Part shown: piece after piece, positions 53,143 to 61,685 of the stretch | How the letters are laid out: each line of letters opens with the position of its first letter | How positions within the stretch are numbered: the stretch's first letter is position 1 | Source of the DNA: Prevotella sp. | GTDB taxonomy: Bacteria > Bacteroidota > Bacteroidia > Bacteroidales > Bacteroidaceae | Length of the DNA: 64,000 nt | Direction of reading: 5' to 3' | NCBI GenBank assembly: GCA_017443345.1 | Contig: JAFSNR010000097.1 | Span: 1 to 64,000, forward strand | Notes under the pieces: model-generated | The model's database searches: none | The model's input: the letters and a program-made list of their open reading frames with translations, nothing else | What the model was told of the DNA's origin: nothing | Program-made: the position numbers and the translations under genes

Positions 53143-54095
53143 ACGATTTCCTCTATATGGTAGCGTGGTCGATGTTTGACCTCTATATAGATTTTACCTA
53201 CATACTGTCCGATGACGCCCAGTGAAGTAATCATCACACCACCGATCAGCCAGAGCGAGAGCAACAGAGAGGTCCAACCAGGAACCACCATGTCGTTGAG
53301 GTAAGAGTAGAGACCCCAGACAAGCAGACACAGTCCAACGATGAAACAGCCGATACCTGTCAGGAAGATAATGGTGATGGGCTTGATGCTGAACGAGGTG
53401 ATGCCGTCAATGGCGAAGGCAAGCATTTTGCGCAGGGGGTACTTGCTCTCACCAGCAAAACGTTCGGCACGGTCGTAATAGACATTCTTCGTGGCAAAGC
53501 CCAACAGAGGTACCAGACCGCGCAGGAACAGGTTGCGCTCAGGATATTGGCAGAGAGCTTCTACAGCCCTGTGGCTCATCAGACGATAGTCTGCATGATT
53601 ATAAACAGTGTCAGTTCCCATGATGGCCATCAGCTTATAGAACGCCAAAGCAGTCGTACGCTTGAAGAAGGTATCTGTTGTACGCTCCTTTCTGACACCG
53701 TAGATGATATCTGAGCCGTTGAGGTATTCGTCGACCATAGCTGCGATGGCATTCACGTCGTCTTGCAGGTCGGCATCGATGGTGACCATCGCGTCGGCTT
53801 CGTCCTTGAAGGACTCTAATCCTGCCATCAGCGCATTCTGATGGCCTGCATTATGCGCCAGCTTCACCCCTCTGACATGGGTATTCTTCTGCTGCAGCTG
53901 ACAGATAAGCTGCCACGTCTGGTCTTTGGAACCGTCGTTGACATAGACGATGAAGCTATCTGCCTTGATTTTCGTCCTGCTGATAAGTTCCTGGAGCAGG
54001 TTGGTCAGACGGGTGTTGGTCTCTGTCAGTACCGCTTCTTCATTGTAGCAAGGTACGACGATGGCCAGACGGGGTGGGGTAATTACTGACTGCAT
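53139..54095 (-). CDS. Polyprenyl-phosphate glycosyltransferase, GT2 (GtrB/DPM1-like)
   Basis: 318 residues. AIVVPCYNEEAVLTETNTRL, FIVYVNDGSKDQTWQLI and ADAMVTIDADLQDDVNAIAAMV (DxD) are GT2 motifs, and two C-terminal membrane helices (PITIIFLTGIGCFIVGLCLLVWGLYSYL and WTSLLLSLWLIGGVMITSLGVIGQYVG) with KIYIEVKHRPRYHIEE are the GtrB/ArnC layout. It charges an undecaprenyl carrier with a sugar at the cytoplasmic side. The membrane protein gene upstream is a probable flip-side acceptor enzyme. Confidence 0.9.
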   Translation of the reverse strand: MQSVITPPRLAIVVPCYNEEAVLTETNTRLTNLLQELISRTKIKADSFIVYVNDGSKDQTWQLICQLQQKNTHVRGVKLAHNAGHQNALMAGLESFKDEADAMVTIDADLQDDVNAIAAMVDEYLNGSDIIYGVRKERTTDTFFKRTTALAFYKLMAIMGTDTVYNHADYRLMSHRAVEALCQYPERNLFLRGLVPLLGFATKNVYYDRAERFAGESKYPLRKMLAFAIDGITSFSIKPITIIFLTGIGCFIVGLCLLVWGLYSYLNDMVVPGWTSLLLSLWLIGGVMITSLGVIGQYVGKIYIEVKHRPRYHIEEIV

Positions 54096-54105
54096 AGCAT
54101 CATTC

Positions 54106-55746
54106 TTATTTGATGATTTGGTATAATCGTTCTGCCTTTTTCTTCAGTTTGCCTGTCTGAGCAATCTCATCGAGGAAATGTGAGGTACCATAGTGGTTGG
54201 AGGCAGCGATGATATATTGTTCGCCTTCTGGGTAGTTGGCTGGAACAGTTTCGATATAGTCGGCAATCTCGTCACGATCCCTCACACCAGCGGGTAGGAT
54301 CACTCGCCAGAAGCGCAGTTCGTGCTGGGGGTTGGAAATCGTGAAACGATACTCCTCAGGCATGTTTTCCTCCAGACGGAAATGGTTGTCCTCCGTCATC
54401 AACATGAACGAGACGGGGGCTGAGGCACCCCACTCAAAGGTCAGGATGTTCGACGTAGGCACTTGGTCGAGTACAGCCTTTTGCTGCTCGCGCCAGTCAC
54501 GAATCACCTGTTTCAGAGAGTGGATATACCAGGGATAGAAGATGTGTCCTGTCAGGAGCATACACTCGTCGTTGGTAATCAGCTGATAGCCGGCTCCCAA
54601 ACCTACGGTATATTCGGAATGGCCGCTCTGAAGCGAGAAGAAAGGTGTCACCATACCAATCTGATGGAGAGGATTCTCCTGTAACCAAGGCATATCCAGA
54701 TTACGCTTACGAACGGAAATGGTCATAAAGAGCAGAACCAGCACATAGACGGCCCATTTCAATATGGGTCGCGTGCTCAGCTTATCCTTCAGCCATGTCA
54801 GGGCATGTATACCTAAGATGATGACGAAAGGTGCGTTATAGAGGAAATGCTTCGAGGCATTGCCGAAGAGCACGTAGATACTATGCAACAGGATAATTGG
54901 CAGCATGATGAGGAACAGCTCCCGCCAGTCTTTCTTTTTAATGACCACATAGAGTCCGAGAGGCGCTAGCACCACATAGGCCAAGGAGTAGAAGCCCAGG
55001 ATGCAGAGCACGCGCTCCTGTGTGGTGATGATGAAGTTCCACTTCTGATAACTGTTATAGGTAGGCAGGAATTCTGCTCCCGTCATCCAGAACATGAAGA
55101 CGGCAGCTGCCACGAATCCCAAACCCATGATGATCGAAAGTGTCAGGGAGCGCTTGATGGACTTCCCCATGTAGATGAACATGGCCAGAACCGTGGGCAG
55201 TACAATGGTGATGTCGAGGCGCAGGATGATAGCCAGGGCAAAGAGACCACCCGATAGCCAGTAGCGCTCACGACTCATGAGTATCAGACCCCAAAGGAAA
55301 CAAGCGGCCGAAGGAATAGCTGAGTTGGGATACATGGCGATGGCATACATCTCGGGCAGGAGCATCGCGGCAATAAGGATCTTCGTCTTGCTGGCACCTG
55401 TGACATATTCAGCGAAACGGATACAGCCAATCAGGAAGATGAGGCTCGACACAACCGTCATGATGCTGTAGATCTGTTCACAGGTGAGGAAAGGCATCAG
55501 GTGCTTCAGGCTCACGATCAGAATGGTGATCAGCGGTTGCATGCGATACTCATAGGAGTAGATGGGTGGAAACGACCATCCTTCGCGATACATCACGTCA
55601 CAGCCAAGGATGATTTCATAACCGTCGGTCTCGTAACTCTGAAGGGGAAAAATGCCGATGCACGTCCATAAGACGAACAGCGTCAAAAGAATGGGGTAGG
55701 TATACTTATTGACGAACTGACAAATTGTCGATTGTGAATTGCTCAT
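54106..55746 (-). CDS. Polytopic membrane protein, probable GT-C glycosyltransferase
   Basis: 546 residues with about 10-11 membrane helices in the first 345 and a soluble C-terminal domain. The first external loop LQSYETDGYEIILGCDVMYREGWSFPP, with acidic residues followed by a later RMQP, resembles GT-C enzymes that use polyprenyl-phosphate sugars, though no exact family was recognised. Being paired with the GtrB-like gene 10 bases downstream supports this. The first codons (SNSQSTICQ) are encoded by AATTCACAATCGACAATTTG, resembling the short tandem units seen elsewhere in this window. Promoter TATCTTTG is at 55771-55778 (complement). Confidence 0.65.
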   Translation of the reverse strand: MSNSQSTICQFVNKYTYPILLTLFVLWTCIGIFPLQSYETDGYEIILGCDVMYREGWSFPPIYSYEYRMQPLITILIVSLKHLMPFLTCEQIYSIMTVVSSLIFLIGCIRFAEYVTGASKTKILIAAMLLPEMYAIAMYPNSAIPSAACFLWGLILMSRERYWLSGGLFALAIILRLDITIVLPTVLAMFIYMGKSIKRSLTLSIIMGLGFVAAAVFMFWMTGAEFLPTYNSYQKWNFIITTQERVLCILGFYSLAYVVLAPLGLYVVIKKKDWRELFLIMLPIILLHSIYVLFGNASKHFLYNAPFVIILGIHALTWLKDKLSTRPILKWAVYVLVLLFMTISVRKRNLDMPWLQENPLHQIGMVTPFFSLQSGHSEYTVGLGAGYQLITNDECMLLTGHIFYPWYIHSLKQVIRDWREQQKAVLDQVPTSNILTFEWGASAPVSFMLMTEDNHFRLEENMPEEYRFTISNPQHELRFWRVILPAGVRDRDEIADYIETVPANYPEGEQYIIAASNHYGTSHFLDEIAQTGKLKKKAERLYQIIK

Positions 55747-55828
55747 AATTCTTTTTCACGATTTCGATTGCAAAGATAATGAATTTTTTCCTTTTGCCAT
55801 CTATCTGACACAGTTTTTTTACAAAAAA

Positions 55829-56395
55829 CTATGCGAACAGGTGGGAAACGAGAATCTTCACACCAATCAGGATAAGAATGACACCTCCCAGAAGCTCTGG
55901 CTTCAGGCGATGGGCGATGGCCTTGCCGAAACGCGTACCGAGCCTGTTGCCAATGATGCTGAAAAGGAAAGAGACCACCCCGATAATGACCAGTGGCAGC
56001 ACCAGCTGCGAGAGCTGCTGATAACCTGTACAGGCGAAAGAAATGCCCACGGCGAGAGCGTCGATACTCGTGGCAATGGCCAGTAGCAGCTGGGTGCGTA
56101 GCAGGTTGGGATTGAAATGCTGATGTTCTTCCTCTTCTGAACTGAAGGCCTCACGGATCATGTTGCAGCCGATCATCAACAGCAGACTGAAGGCTATCCA
56201 GTGGTCGTAGGCTTCGAGTTGTGTACTGAAGTAGCTGATACCCAACCACCCCAGCAATGGCATCATCGCCTGGAAGAAGCCGAAGAAAAAAGCCATGCGC
56301 AGCACACCTCCACCCAACACCCCACTGACGATGGATACCGCAAAGCAGTCCATAGCCAGCGCAATGGCTAAGAAGATAATATCCAGGAGGTTCAT
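55829..56395 (-). CDS. mntP: Manganese efflux pump MntP
   Basis: 188 residues from ATG 56395, six membrane helices. The two conserved acidic helices LAIALAMDCFAVSIVSG and LLLAIATSIDALAVGISFACTG carry the metal-transport Asp residues. SSEEEEHQHFNPN forms an acidic central loop. It exports Mn(II). No yybP-ykoY riboswitch fits between the promoter (TAACTTTG, complement of 56432-56439) and the start, so regulation must be other. Confidence 0.93.
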   Translation of the reverse strand: MNLLDIIFLAIALAMDCFAVSIVSGVLGGGVLRMAFFFGFFQAMMPLLGWLGISYFSTQLEAYDHWIAFSLLLMIGCNMIREAFSSEEEEHQHFNPNLLRTQLLLAIATSIDALAVGISFACTGYQQLSQLVLPLVIIGVVSFLFSIIGNRLGTRFGKAIAHRLKPELLGGVILILIGVKILVSHLFA

Positions 56396-56431
56396 ATAGT
56401 ATTTGTTTGTCTGATGATTACATTTTGACTG

Positions 56432-56490
56432 CAAAGTTACAAAATAATTTAGAATTTAGAATGATGAATTAAGAGTTTTTTGTATCTTTG
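56432..56490. promoter_or_regulatory. Divergent promoters for mntP (-) and the alpha-galactosidase (+)
   Basis: Leftward TAACTTTG at 56432-56439 and rightward TATCTTTG at 56483-56490. The 43 bases between contain two AATTTAGA-type units in tandem. Confidence 0.6.
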
Positions 56491-56526
56491 CACTCAGAAA
56501 CTAAAATCAATAACTAGCATTCTCAT

Positions 56527-58713
56527 ATGAAGAAATTTCTGTTTTTTGCATTACTGCTCACTTTGGCTCAGGGAGTCAAGGCAGAGACGGTCGTTCTCCA
56601 GACCAAGAACACAACGATGGTTCTGAACGTGGATGAGGGGAAACAGCCCCAGTATGTGTATTATGGTGCCAAACTGAGCGACTACGATCTGCAGCATCTG
56701 CAGAAGCCTCGTGGTGGCCGCATGGATGCCTATCCTGCCTATGGCATGAACTGTCCTGCTGAGGCAGCACTCGCCATGACCCATGCCGATGGCAATCTCT
56801 CATCTGATATCGTGGCTACAGGCGACATCAAGAAAGAAGGCACCACCACCCGTATCCGTTTGAAGGATACCATCTATCCCGTGACTGTAGACCTTTGCTA
56901 TAAGGTTTATGCTGATGAGGACATGATCGAGACTTGGACGGAAATCCAGAATGGTGAGGCCAAGCCCGTTACGCTGACGCAGTTTGCCTCTTGCTCGCTG
57001 CCCATCCGTCGTGGTAACGTTTGGCTGAGTTCGTTCTACGGCTCTTGGGGTAATGAGGCTATTCTCTGTGAGGAACCTCTGACACCAGGTGAGAAGATTA
57101 TCAGAAACAAGGATGGTGTGCGCAATGCCCATACATCGCACGGTGAGGTGATGTTCTCACTCGACGGCAAAGGTCAGGAGAACTGTGGTGATGTCATCGG
57201 AGCTGCCGTTGTCTATAGCGGCAACTACCAACTGAAGGTGGAGACAGATGACACAGACTACCACTACTTCTTCGCAGGTATCAACCCCGACAATTCTGCC
57301 TATCACCTGAAGAAGGGTGAAACCTTTGCTACGCCTGCCATTGCCTTGAGCTTCTCAAAAGAAGGACTCTCTGGCGTGAGCCGTAACTTCCACAAGTGGG
57401 GACGTAACTATAAGCTGGCTCATGGCAACAAGGAGCGCAAGATTCTGCTGAACTCTTGGGAAGGTGTCTATTTCGACATCAATCAGGAGGGTATGGACCA
57501 GATGATGGGCGACATTGCCTCAATGGGTGGTGAACTCTTCGTGATGGACGATGGCTGGTTTGGCGTGAAGTATCCACGTAAGACGGACAACTGCGCCCTT
57601 GGCGATTGGGAAGTAGACAAGAACAAGTTGCCTGAAGGTATCGAGGGTCTGCTGCGCGATGCCAAGAAGCATGGTATCAAGTTCGGTATCTGGATTGAGC
57701 CAGAGATGTCGAACACGGTTTCTGAGCTCTATGATGCTCATCCCGACTGGATCATCAAGGCCCCCAAGCGTGAGCCAGTCTTGGGTCGTGGAGGTACGCA
57801 GGTGGTGCTCGATATGGCGAATCCCAAGGTACAGGACTTCGTGTTCTCCATCGTCGACAACCTCATGACGAAATATCCTGAGATCGACTATATCAAGTGG
57901 GATGCCAACATGTCGATCATGAATCATGGTTCGCAGTATCTGACAATGAACGACCAGAGCCATCTCTATATCGAGTATCATCGTGGTTTCCAGAAGACCT
58001 GCGAGCGCATCCGTGCCAAGTATCCTGACCTGACGATTCAGGCTTGTGCCTCTGGTGGTGGACGTGCTAACTGGGGTGTGCTGCCTTATTTCGACGAGTT
58101 CTGGGTGAGCGACAATACCGATGCCCTGCAGCGCATCTATATGCAGTGGGGAACCTCTTACTTCTTCCCTGCTATCGCTCAGGCCTGCCATATCTCTGCA
58201 ACCCCCAATCATACCGTTCATCGCACCACCTCCCTCAAGTATCGTATCGATGTGGCTATGAGTGGACGTCTGGGTATGGAGATCCAGCCCAAGCACATGA
58301 CGGATGCGGAGAAGGATATCTGTCGCAAGGCCATCAAGGAGTATAAGGAGATTCGTCCTGTCGTACAGTTTGGCGATATCTACCGCCTTGTTTCCCCATA
58401 CGATAAGAAGGGTCTCGCCTCACTGATGTATGTGAACGAAGCCAAGACGAAGAGCGTCTTCTTCTGGTGGAAGACGGAGTCATTCCAGAATGAGCATCTG
58501 CCACGCGTGAAGATGGCCGGCCTCGATGCCAAGAAGATGTATAAGATACACGAGCTGAACAGCATCGACGTGAAGCCGATGGACATAGAGGGCAAGATCT
58601 TCAGTGGCGAGTATCTGATGAACAACGGCCTGGAGATTCCTCGCAGCAACAATCCAGAGTGGAACATGCGCAGCGACTGGAGCAGCCGCGTCCTCTCCCT
58701 CGAGGCTCAGTAA
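56527..58713 (+). CDS. Secreted GH36 alpha-galactosidase
   Basis: 728 residues with a signal peptide (MKKFLFFALLLTLAQGVKA). The N-terminal beta-supersandwich is followed by the catalytic barrel: ILLNSWEGVYFDI, FVMDDGWFG, FGIWIEPEMSN, nucleophile Asp in YIKWDANMSI near residue 459, CASGGGRANWGVLPYFDEFWVSDNTDAL with the acid/base Asp near 529. It removes terminal alpha-galactose from raffinose-family oligosaccharides or galactomannan. A C-terminal beta domain completes the protein. No SusCD pair adjoins it. A strong terminator follows at 58737. Confidence 0.95.
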   Translation: MKKFLFFALLLTLAQGVKAETVVLQTKNTTMVLNVDEGKQPQYVYYGAKLSDYDLQHLQKPRGGRMDAYPAYGMNCPAEAALAMTHADGNLSSDIVATGDIKKEGTTTRIRLKDTIYPVTVDLCYKVYADEDMIETWTEIQNGEAKPVTLTQFASCSLPIRRGNVWLSSFYGSWGNEAILCEEPLTPGEKIIRNKDGVRNAHTSHGEVMFSLDGKGQENCGDVIGAAVVYSGNYQLKVETDDTDYHYFFAGINPDNSAYHLKKGETFATPAIALSFSKEGLSGVSRNFHKWGRNYKLAHGNKERKILLNSWEGVYFDINQEGMDQMMGDIASMGGELFVMDDGWFGVKYPRKTDNCALGDWEVDKNKLPEGIEGLLRDAKKHGIKFGIWIEPEMSNTVSELYDAHPDWIIKAPKREPVLGRGGTQVVLDMANPKVQDFVFSIVDNLMTKYPEIDYIKWDANMSIMNHGSQYLTMNDQSHLYIEYHRGFQKTCERIRAKYPDLTIQACASGGGRANWGVLPYFDEFWVSDNTDALQRIYMQWGTSYFFPAIAQACHISATPNHTVHRTTSLKYRIDVAMSGRLGMEIQPKHMTDAEKDICRKAIKEYKEIRPVVQFGDIYRLVSPYDKKGLASLMYVNEAKTKSVFFWWKTESFQNEHLPRVKMAGLDAKKMYKIHELNSIDVKPMDIEGKIFSGEYLMNNGLEIPRSNNPEWNMRSDWSSRVLSLEAQ

Positions 58714-58736
58714 GGAAATATGTTTCTATATTCAAC

Positions 58737-58779
58737 GAAATACCCCCTTTACCTACATAGTTGGCAAAGGGGGTATTTC
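58737..58779 (+). terminator. Terminator after the alpha-galactosidase gene
   Basis: GAAATACCCCCTTT and AAAGGGGGTATTTC form a perfect 14-pair stem with a 15-base loop, followed by TTT. Confidence 0.85.
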
Positions 58780-58782
58780 TTT

Positions 58783-58907
58783 ACCATGCCTGTGGCTGGA
58801 TCCCATGCCAATGAACCAACCATCTGACCCCATAACTTTACGTCAACAATCAAATCTTCCATCGCCTCTGCACTGATAGAACAGCGTGTAACGCGATTTT
58901 GAAAGTC
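58783..58907 (-). pseudogene. HipA N-terminal fragment (relic)
   Basis: On the reverse strand MEDLIVDVKLWGQMVGSLAWDPATG (ATG at 58862) resembles the start of HipA-type kinases (VxLWGxxVGxLxxD). The resemblance ends at about 58783 where the frame enters the alpha-galactosidase terminator and stops at 58749. Nothing of the kinase domain remains, and no HipB-like gene is near. The rest of 58714-59101 is AT-rich with no gene apart from the promoter at 59076. Confidence 0.4.
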
Positions 58908-59075
58908 TTTTCTTATCCATATCTATAGTTTCATTTTAGCTTTCGCACCAAATAATTCATATTCGCCTACAAAGATACACATTTTTTAGAACTAATATAG
59001 TTACATGGGGGAAAAAATTCAAAAAACAAGACAACTTTTTTGAACTATATACTTGCATATCTGGAAAAAAATGAT

Positions 59076-59083
59076 TACCTTTG
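59076..59083 (+). promoter_or_regulatory. -7 element for the HU-like gene
   Basis: TACCTTTG, 18 bases before the ATG at 59102. Confidence 0.6.
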
Positions 59084-59101
59084 TAGGAAAAAAGGGAAGT
59101 T

Positions 59102-59725
59102 ATGCCGAGAAAGAACAGTGGAATGTGGTATGAGGTTCATCCGACACCGGTGAAGGGCGAGGACGGGAAGAACCTGGTGTATGTGCGTCCGAAGAGTGGA
59201 ATGAAGCTGACGATGAGGCAGCTGGAAGAATACTGCGAGCGCACTTACAACCTGAGATATAGTGAGATGAGTCGAGCCTTCGATGTCTTCATCCGTGCGG
59301 CAGGAAGGTTCTTGGCTGAGGGCTACCGCATCGATACGCCCATCGGCTCGTTTGCCCCCAAGCTGTCGCTGACGAAGCAAGTGACTGATTCCGACTTGGT
59401 GAAGGATCGCGACGTGAGGCTCGACGGCGTGGAATACAACCCAGGCAAGTTCTGGAATGAGGAGATGAAGAAATGGCACGACGGCTTCCGTCGCTATCAG
59501 AATCCTGACACGCAGGAGATACTGGCCGACAAGGAGAAACTGGAGCAGATGATGCGTGAATGCATTCAGAAATATCATGGTTACATCACGGCTGGTCTGT
59601 TCGCCCGCTATACAGGATTGACCCTCTACTCGGCCCGCAAGCAGCTGAACGAGTGGACCAAGGGCGATAATCCCAAACTGCTGAAAACGCCTCGTGGCAA
59701 AGAGCATATTTACACGGAGATATAA
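59102..59725 (+). CDS. HU-related DNA-binding protein with C-terminal helical domain
   Basis: 207 residues. The first about 125 residues (MWYEVHPTPVKGEDGKNLVYVRPKSGMKLTMRQLEEYCERTYNLRYSEMSRAFDVFIRAAGRFLAEGYRIDTPIGSFAPKLSL) match the Bacteroidales HU-like family, in which the IHF/HU fold is kept but the DNA-binding arm differs. Residues about 145-207 (LEQMMRECIQKYHGYITAGLFARYTGLTLYSARKQLNEWTKGDNPKLLKTPRGKEHIYT) look like a winged helix. It may organise DNA or regulate the neighbouring genes. It precedes a repeat-rich gap and the unknown/primase-like pair. Confidence 0.82.
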   Translation: MPRKNSGMWYEVHPTPVKGEDGKNLVYVRPKSGMKLTMRQLEEYCERTYNLRYSEMSRAFDVFIRAAGRFLAEGYRIDTPIGSFAPKLSLTKQVTDSDLVKDRDVRLDGVEYNPGKFWNEEMKKWHDGFRRYQNPDTQEILADKEKLEQMMRECIQKYHGYITAGLFARYTGLTLYSARKQLNEWTKGDNPKLLKTPRGKEHIYTEI

Positions 59726-59766
59726 GTTGGACATTAATATTTTTTGCGTTTGAAATCGGGTATAGT

Positions 59767-59802
59767 CACACGACCGTTTGCGTATAGGCGAACGGTCGTG
59801 TG
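59767..59802. repeat. Hairpin after the HU-like gene with repeated GCGTATAGG
   Basis: CACACGACCGTT (59767-59778) and AACGGTCGTGTG (59791-59802) form a perfect 12-pair stem; GCGTATAGGC is in the loop and again right after it. The T-tract of a terminator is missing. Confidence 0.65.
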
Positions 59803-59927
59803 CGTATAGGCAAGCGATGGAAAGGTACGGACTTTCTCCCTGTTACCCTTAACCCTTTCCCCTGCAAGCCTTAATCCGCGTACCTTTTAGCTTTAGTATT
59901 CTATCTTCACTGAAAATGGTTACGGTT

Positions 59928-60071
59928 ACAGCTGTAACCATGTAACCGCTAAGAGGAGAAAACAAGGATTAAGACATCTTAATCTATTCATTTACAGATA
60001 TTTATGCGGTTATTATATCTTGCTCGTAGAGGTATTGGTTACATGGTTACAGCTGTAACCATGTAACCGTT
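59928..60071. repeat. Paired palindromes of GGTTACAT units
   Basis: GGTTACGGTTACAGCTGTAACCATGTAACC (about 59928-59957, itself a palindrome centred on AGCT) recurs as GGTTACATGGTTACAGCTGTAACCATGTAACC at about 60038-60068. The 80 bases between are AT-rich (TTATTATATCTTG and so on). Same architecture as the other inverted arrays. It lies in the gap 59726-60141, which otherwise has only the promoter at 60094. Confidence 0.8.
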
Positions 60072-60093
60072 TGCTGTGAAAATGCCGGAATTA

Positions 60094-60125
60094 TTTGGTC
60101 ATCCCCTCAACTTTTCGTAACTTTG
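60094..60125 (+). promoter_or_regulatory. Promoter of the unknown/primase-like gene pair
   Basis: TTTG 60094-60097, 20 bases, TAACTTTG 60118-60125. Perfect consensus, 16 bases before the first start codon. Confidence 0.7.
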
Positions 60126-60141
60126 CACGTCGAAACTGAAA

Positions 60142-61620
60142 ATGCTAACAATCAATATGACAACAGAAGAAATCAAGAAGATCGTTGATGACGAGCGCGC
60201 TGAGCAGCTGACTGCCCGCCTGTGCCGTCATTGGGAGGTGGCTACAGAGCGACTCGAGGCACTGGTTCAGGATATCGAAGCCGAGATGGACACCTGCGTC
60301 GAGGCAGAGATCTATGCTGCCGTGATGAGGATGCAGAGCAGCATGATGGCACTGATGGAGTTGAACAAGATACCCACAGCCTTCCTGTTTGCTGAGTATC
60401 TCGACCGCGTGGCCCAAACTGTCGCGAACACCAGCATGCGCCAATCAGTGATGACGTTGGCACAGCGTCTGCTGAGTGGGATGCCCTCCAAGCAAAAGGA
60501 CTCTTTCTTCGAACTCGTGACCCAGATGCTGAAACAGCACCTGACCCTGCCCAAGGAGCAACAGAAAGCCATCGAGCAGAAAGTGTTGCCCACGCAGCAT
60601 GTCTTCGCTGTCTGCGCACAGTATCTGAATCCTGACGACCTGATGATGGTGGCCTCGATTATTCAGAATGTGAACACAGAAAACGACAATCCAGAAGAGG
60701 TTATAGGCCATCTGAAGACGATGCGCCAGGCGATGGAGGAACTCGCCACCAAGATGAGCGAGAGCCTACAGATGATGCTGATCTGGCTGGTAATCCTCAT
60801 GATGCTGCCTGGACTGATGGTGAAGATGATGCAGCAAAGCCGGACAAAGAGTCAGGCAATGGCCCTGCTATTAGAAAAGGTACTCACACGTGTGCGTAAG
60901 AGCAAGGCGTGGGACCTCTATTGGGAGGATCATCGCAAGACACTCCGAGTGGTGAACGACAAGCTTTCGTGGAACGACATCATGACGACTGAACGCACCA
61001 GGGAGCGCGAGGAACTGGGCAAAGTGCCAGGAGGTCTGTTTGCCAAGTGGACGACTGACCGCGAGGCCTTCTTCGAGGAGTTCCTCGATGCCCACCTCAG
61101 CGACGACGACCTGCGATACTTCGTCTTCCACCTCGCTGCACTCTATGAGATTGCCCGAGAGTTGGATCCCACCACGAAGTTTGGCGAAGAGCAACTGGTG
61201 TATGACGACTTGCAGCGTATTGGCGAGGCCGTCTTGGAGGCAGCCAGCAAACTCAACGACCTGGTGGCTGAGGCTTGGTTCCCCCACTATGAAGCCATGT
61301 GGAAGGAGCTGATTGAGAACGAAACGATCTTCGCCCACCTGAAAGTGACGCGTAAGAGTCCGCACAACAACCTCTTCACTGCCCGTTTCTTCTGCCACTT
61401 GGTGGGAGAAATGAAAAAGAGTGCAGTCTTCGGTGCCCATTCCGACCATAATCTGGCTGAAAAACTCACAGATCCATATCATGTGGACACTTATCGTAAG
61501 AATATCCAGGAAGGTATGGGTAAAGAAACAGTAAAAATACAACGAATTTTTAAATCTATCTACCTAAAGTACAACGACTTAGCGCATCCAAACAGCAGTT
61601 GCACCAAAAAGGGAAAATAA
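60142..61620 (+). CDS. Unknown helical protein with one membrane-like segment
   Basis: 492 residues (an alternative ATG is five codons later). No family was recognised. Nearly all helical, rich in Met, Leu, Glu and Gln; residues about 207-226 (MMLIWLVILMMLPGLMVKMM) are strongly hydrophobic and may span or touch the membrane. Basic and acidic stretches alternate (RTKSQAMALLLEKVLTRVRKSK, TTERTREREELG). The C-terminus (YRKNIQEGMGKETVKIQRIFKSIYLKYNDLAHPNS) is reminiscent of small DNA-binding tails. It precedes the primase-like gene by 65 bases and probably shares its promoter, so a joint function is likely. Confidence 0.6.
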   Translation: MLTINMTTEEIKKIVDDERAEQLTARLCRHWEVATERLEALVQDIEAEMDTCVEAEIYAAVMRMQSSMMALMELNKIPTAFLFAEYLDRVAQTVANTSMRQSVMTLAQRLLSGMPSKQKDSFFELVTQMLKQHLTLPKEQQKAIEQKVLPTQHVFAVCAQYLNPDDLMMVASIIQNVNTENDNPEEVIGHLKTMRQAMEELATKMSESLQMMLIWLVILMMLPGLMVKMMQQSRTKSQAMALLLEKVLTRVRKSKAWDLYWEDHRKTLRVVNDKLSWNDIMTTERTREREELGKVPGGLFAKWTTDREAFFEEFLDAHLSDDDLRYFVFHLAALYEIARELDPTTKFGEEQLVYDDLQRIGEAVLEAASKLNDLVAEAWFPHYEAMWKELIENETIFAHLKVTRKSPHNNLFTARFFCHLVGEMKKSAVFGAHSDHNLAEKLTDPYHVDTYRKNIQEGMGKETVKIQRIFKSIYLKYNDLAHPNSSCTKKGK

Positions 61621-61685
61621 TCCCACTTTTATAGTGCAATTCCCCTTGCGAAATTTGCCGCCGTAATCAATCGAAAGGAAAGATT

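Noticed and set aside
55829..56440. yybP-ykoY manganese riboswitch before mntP
   Set aside because: Only about 40 bases separate the -7 element from the start codon, too short for the aptamer.
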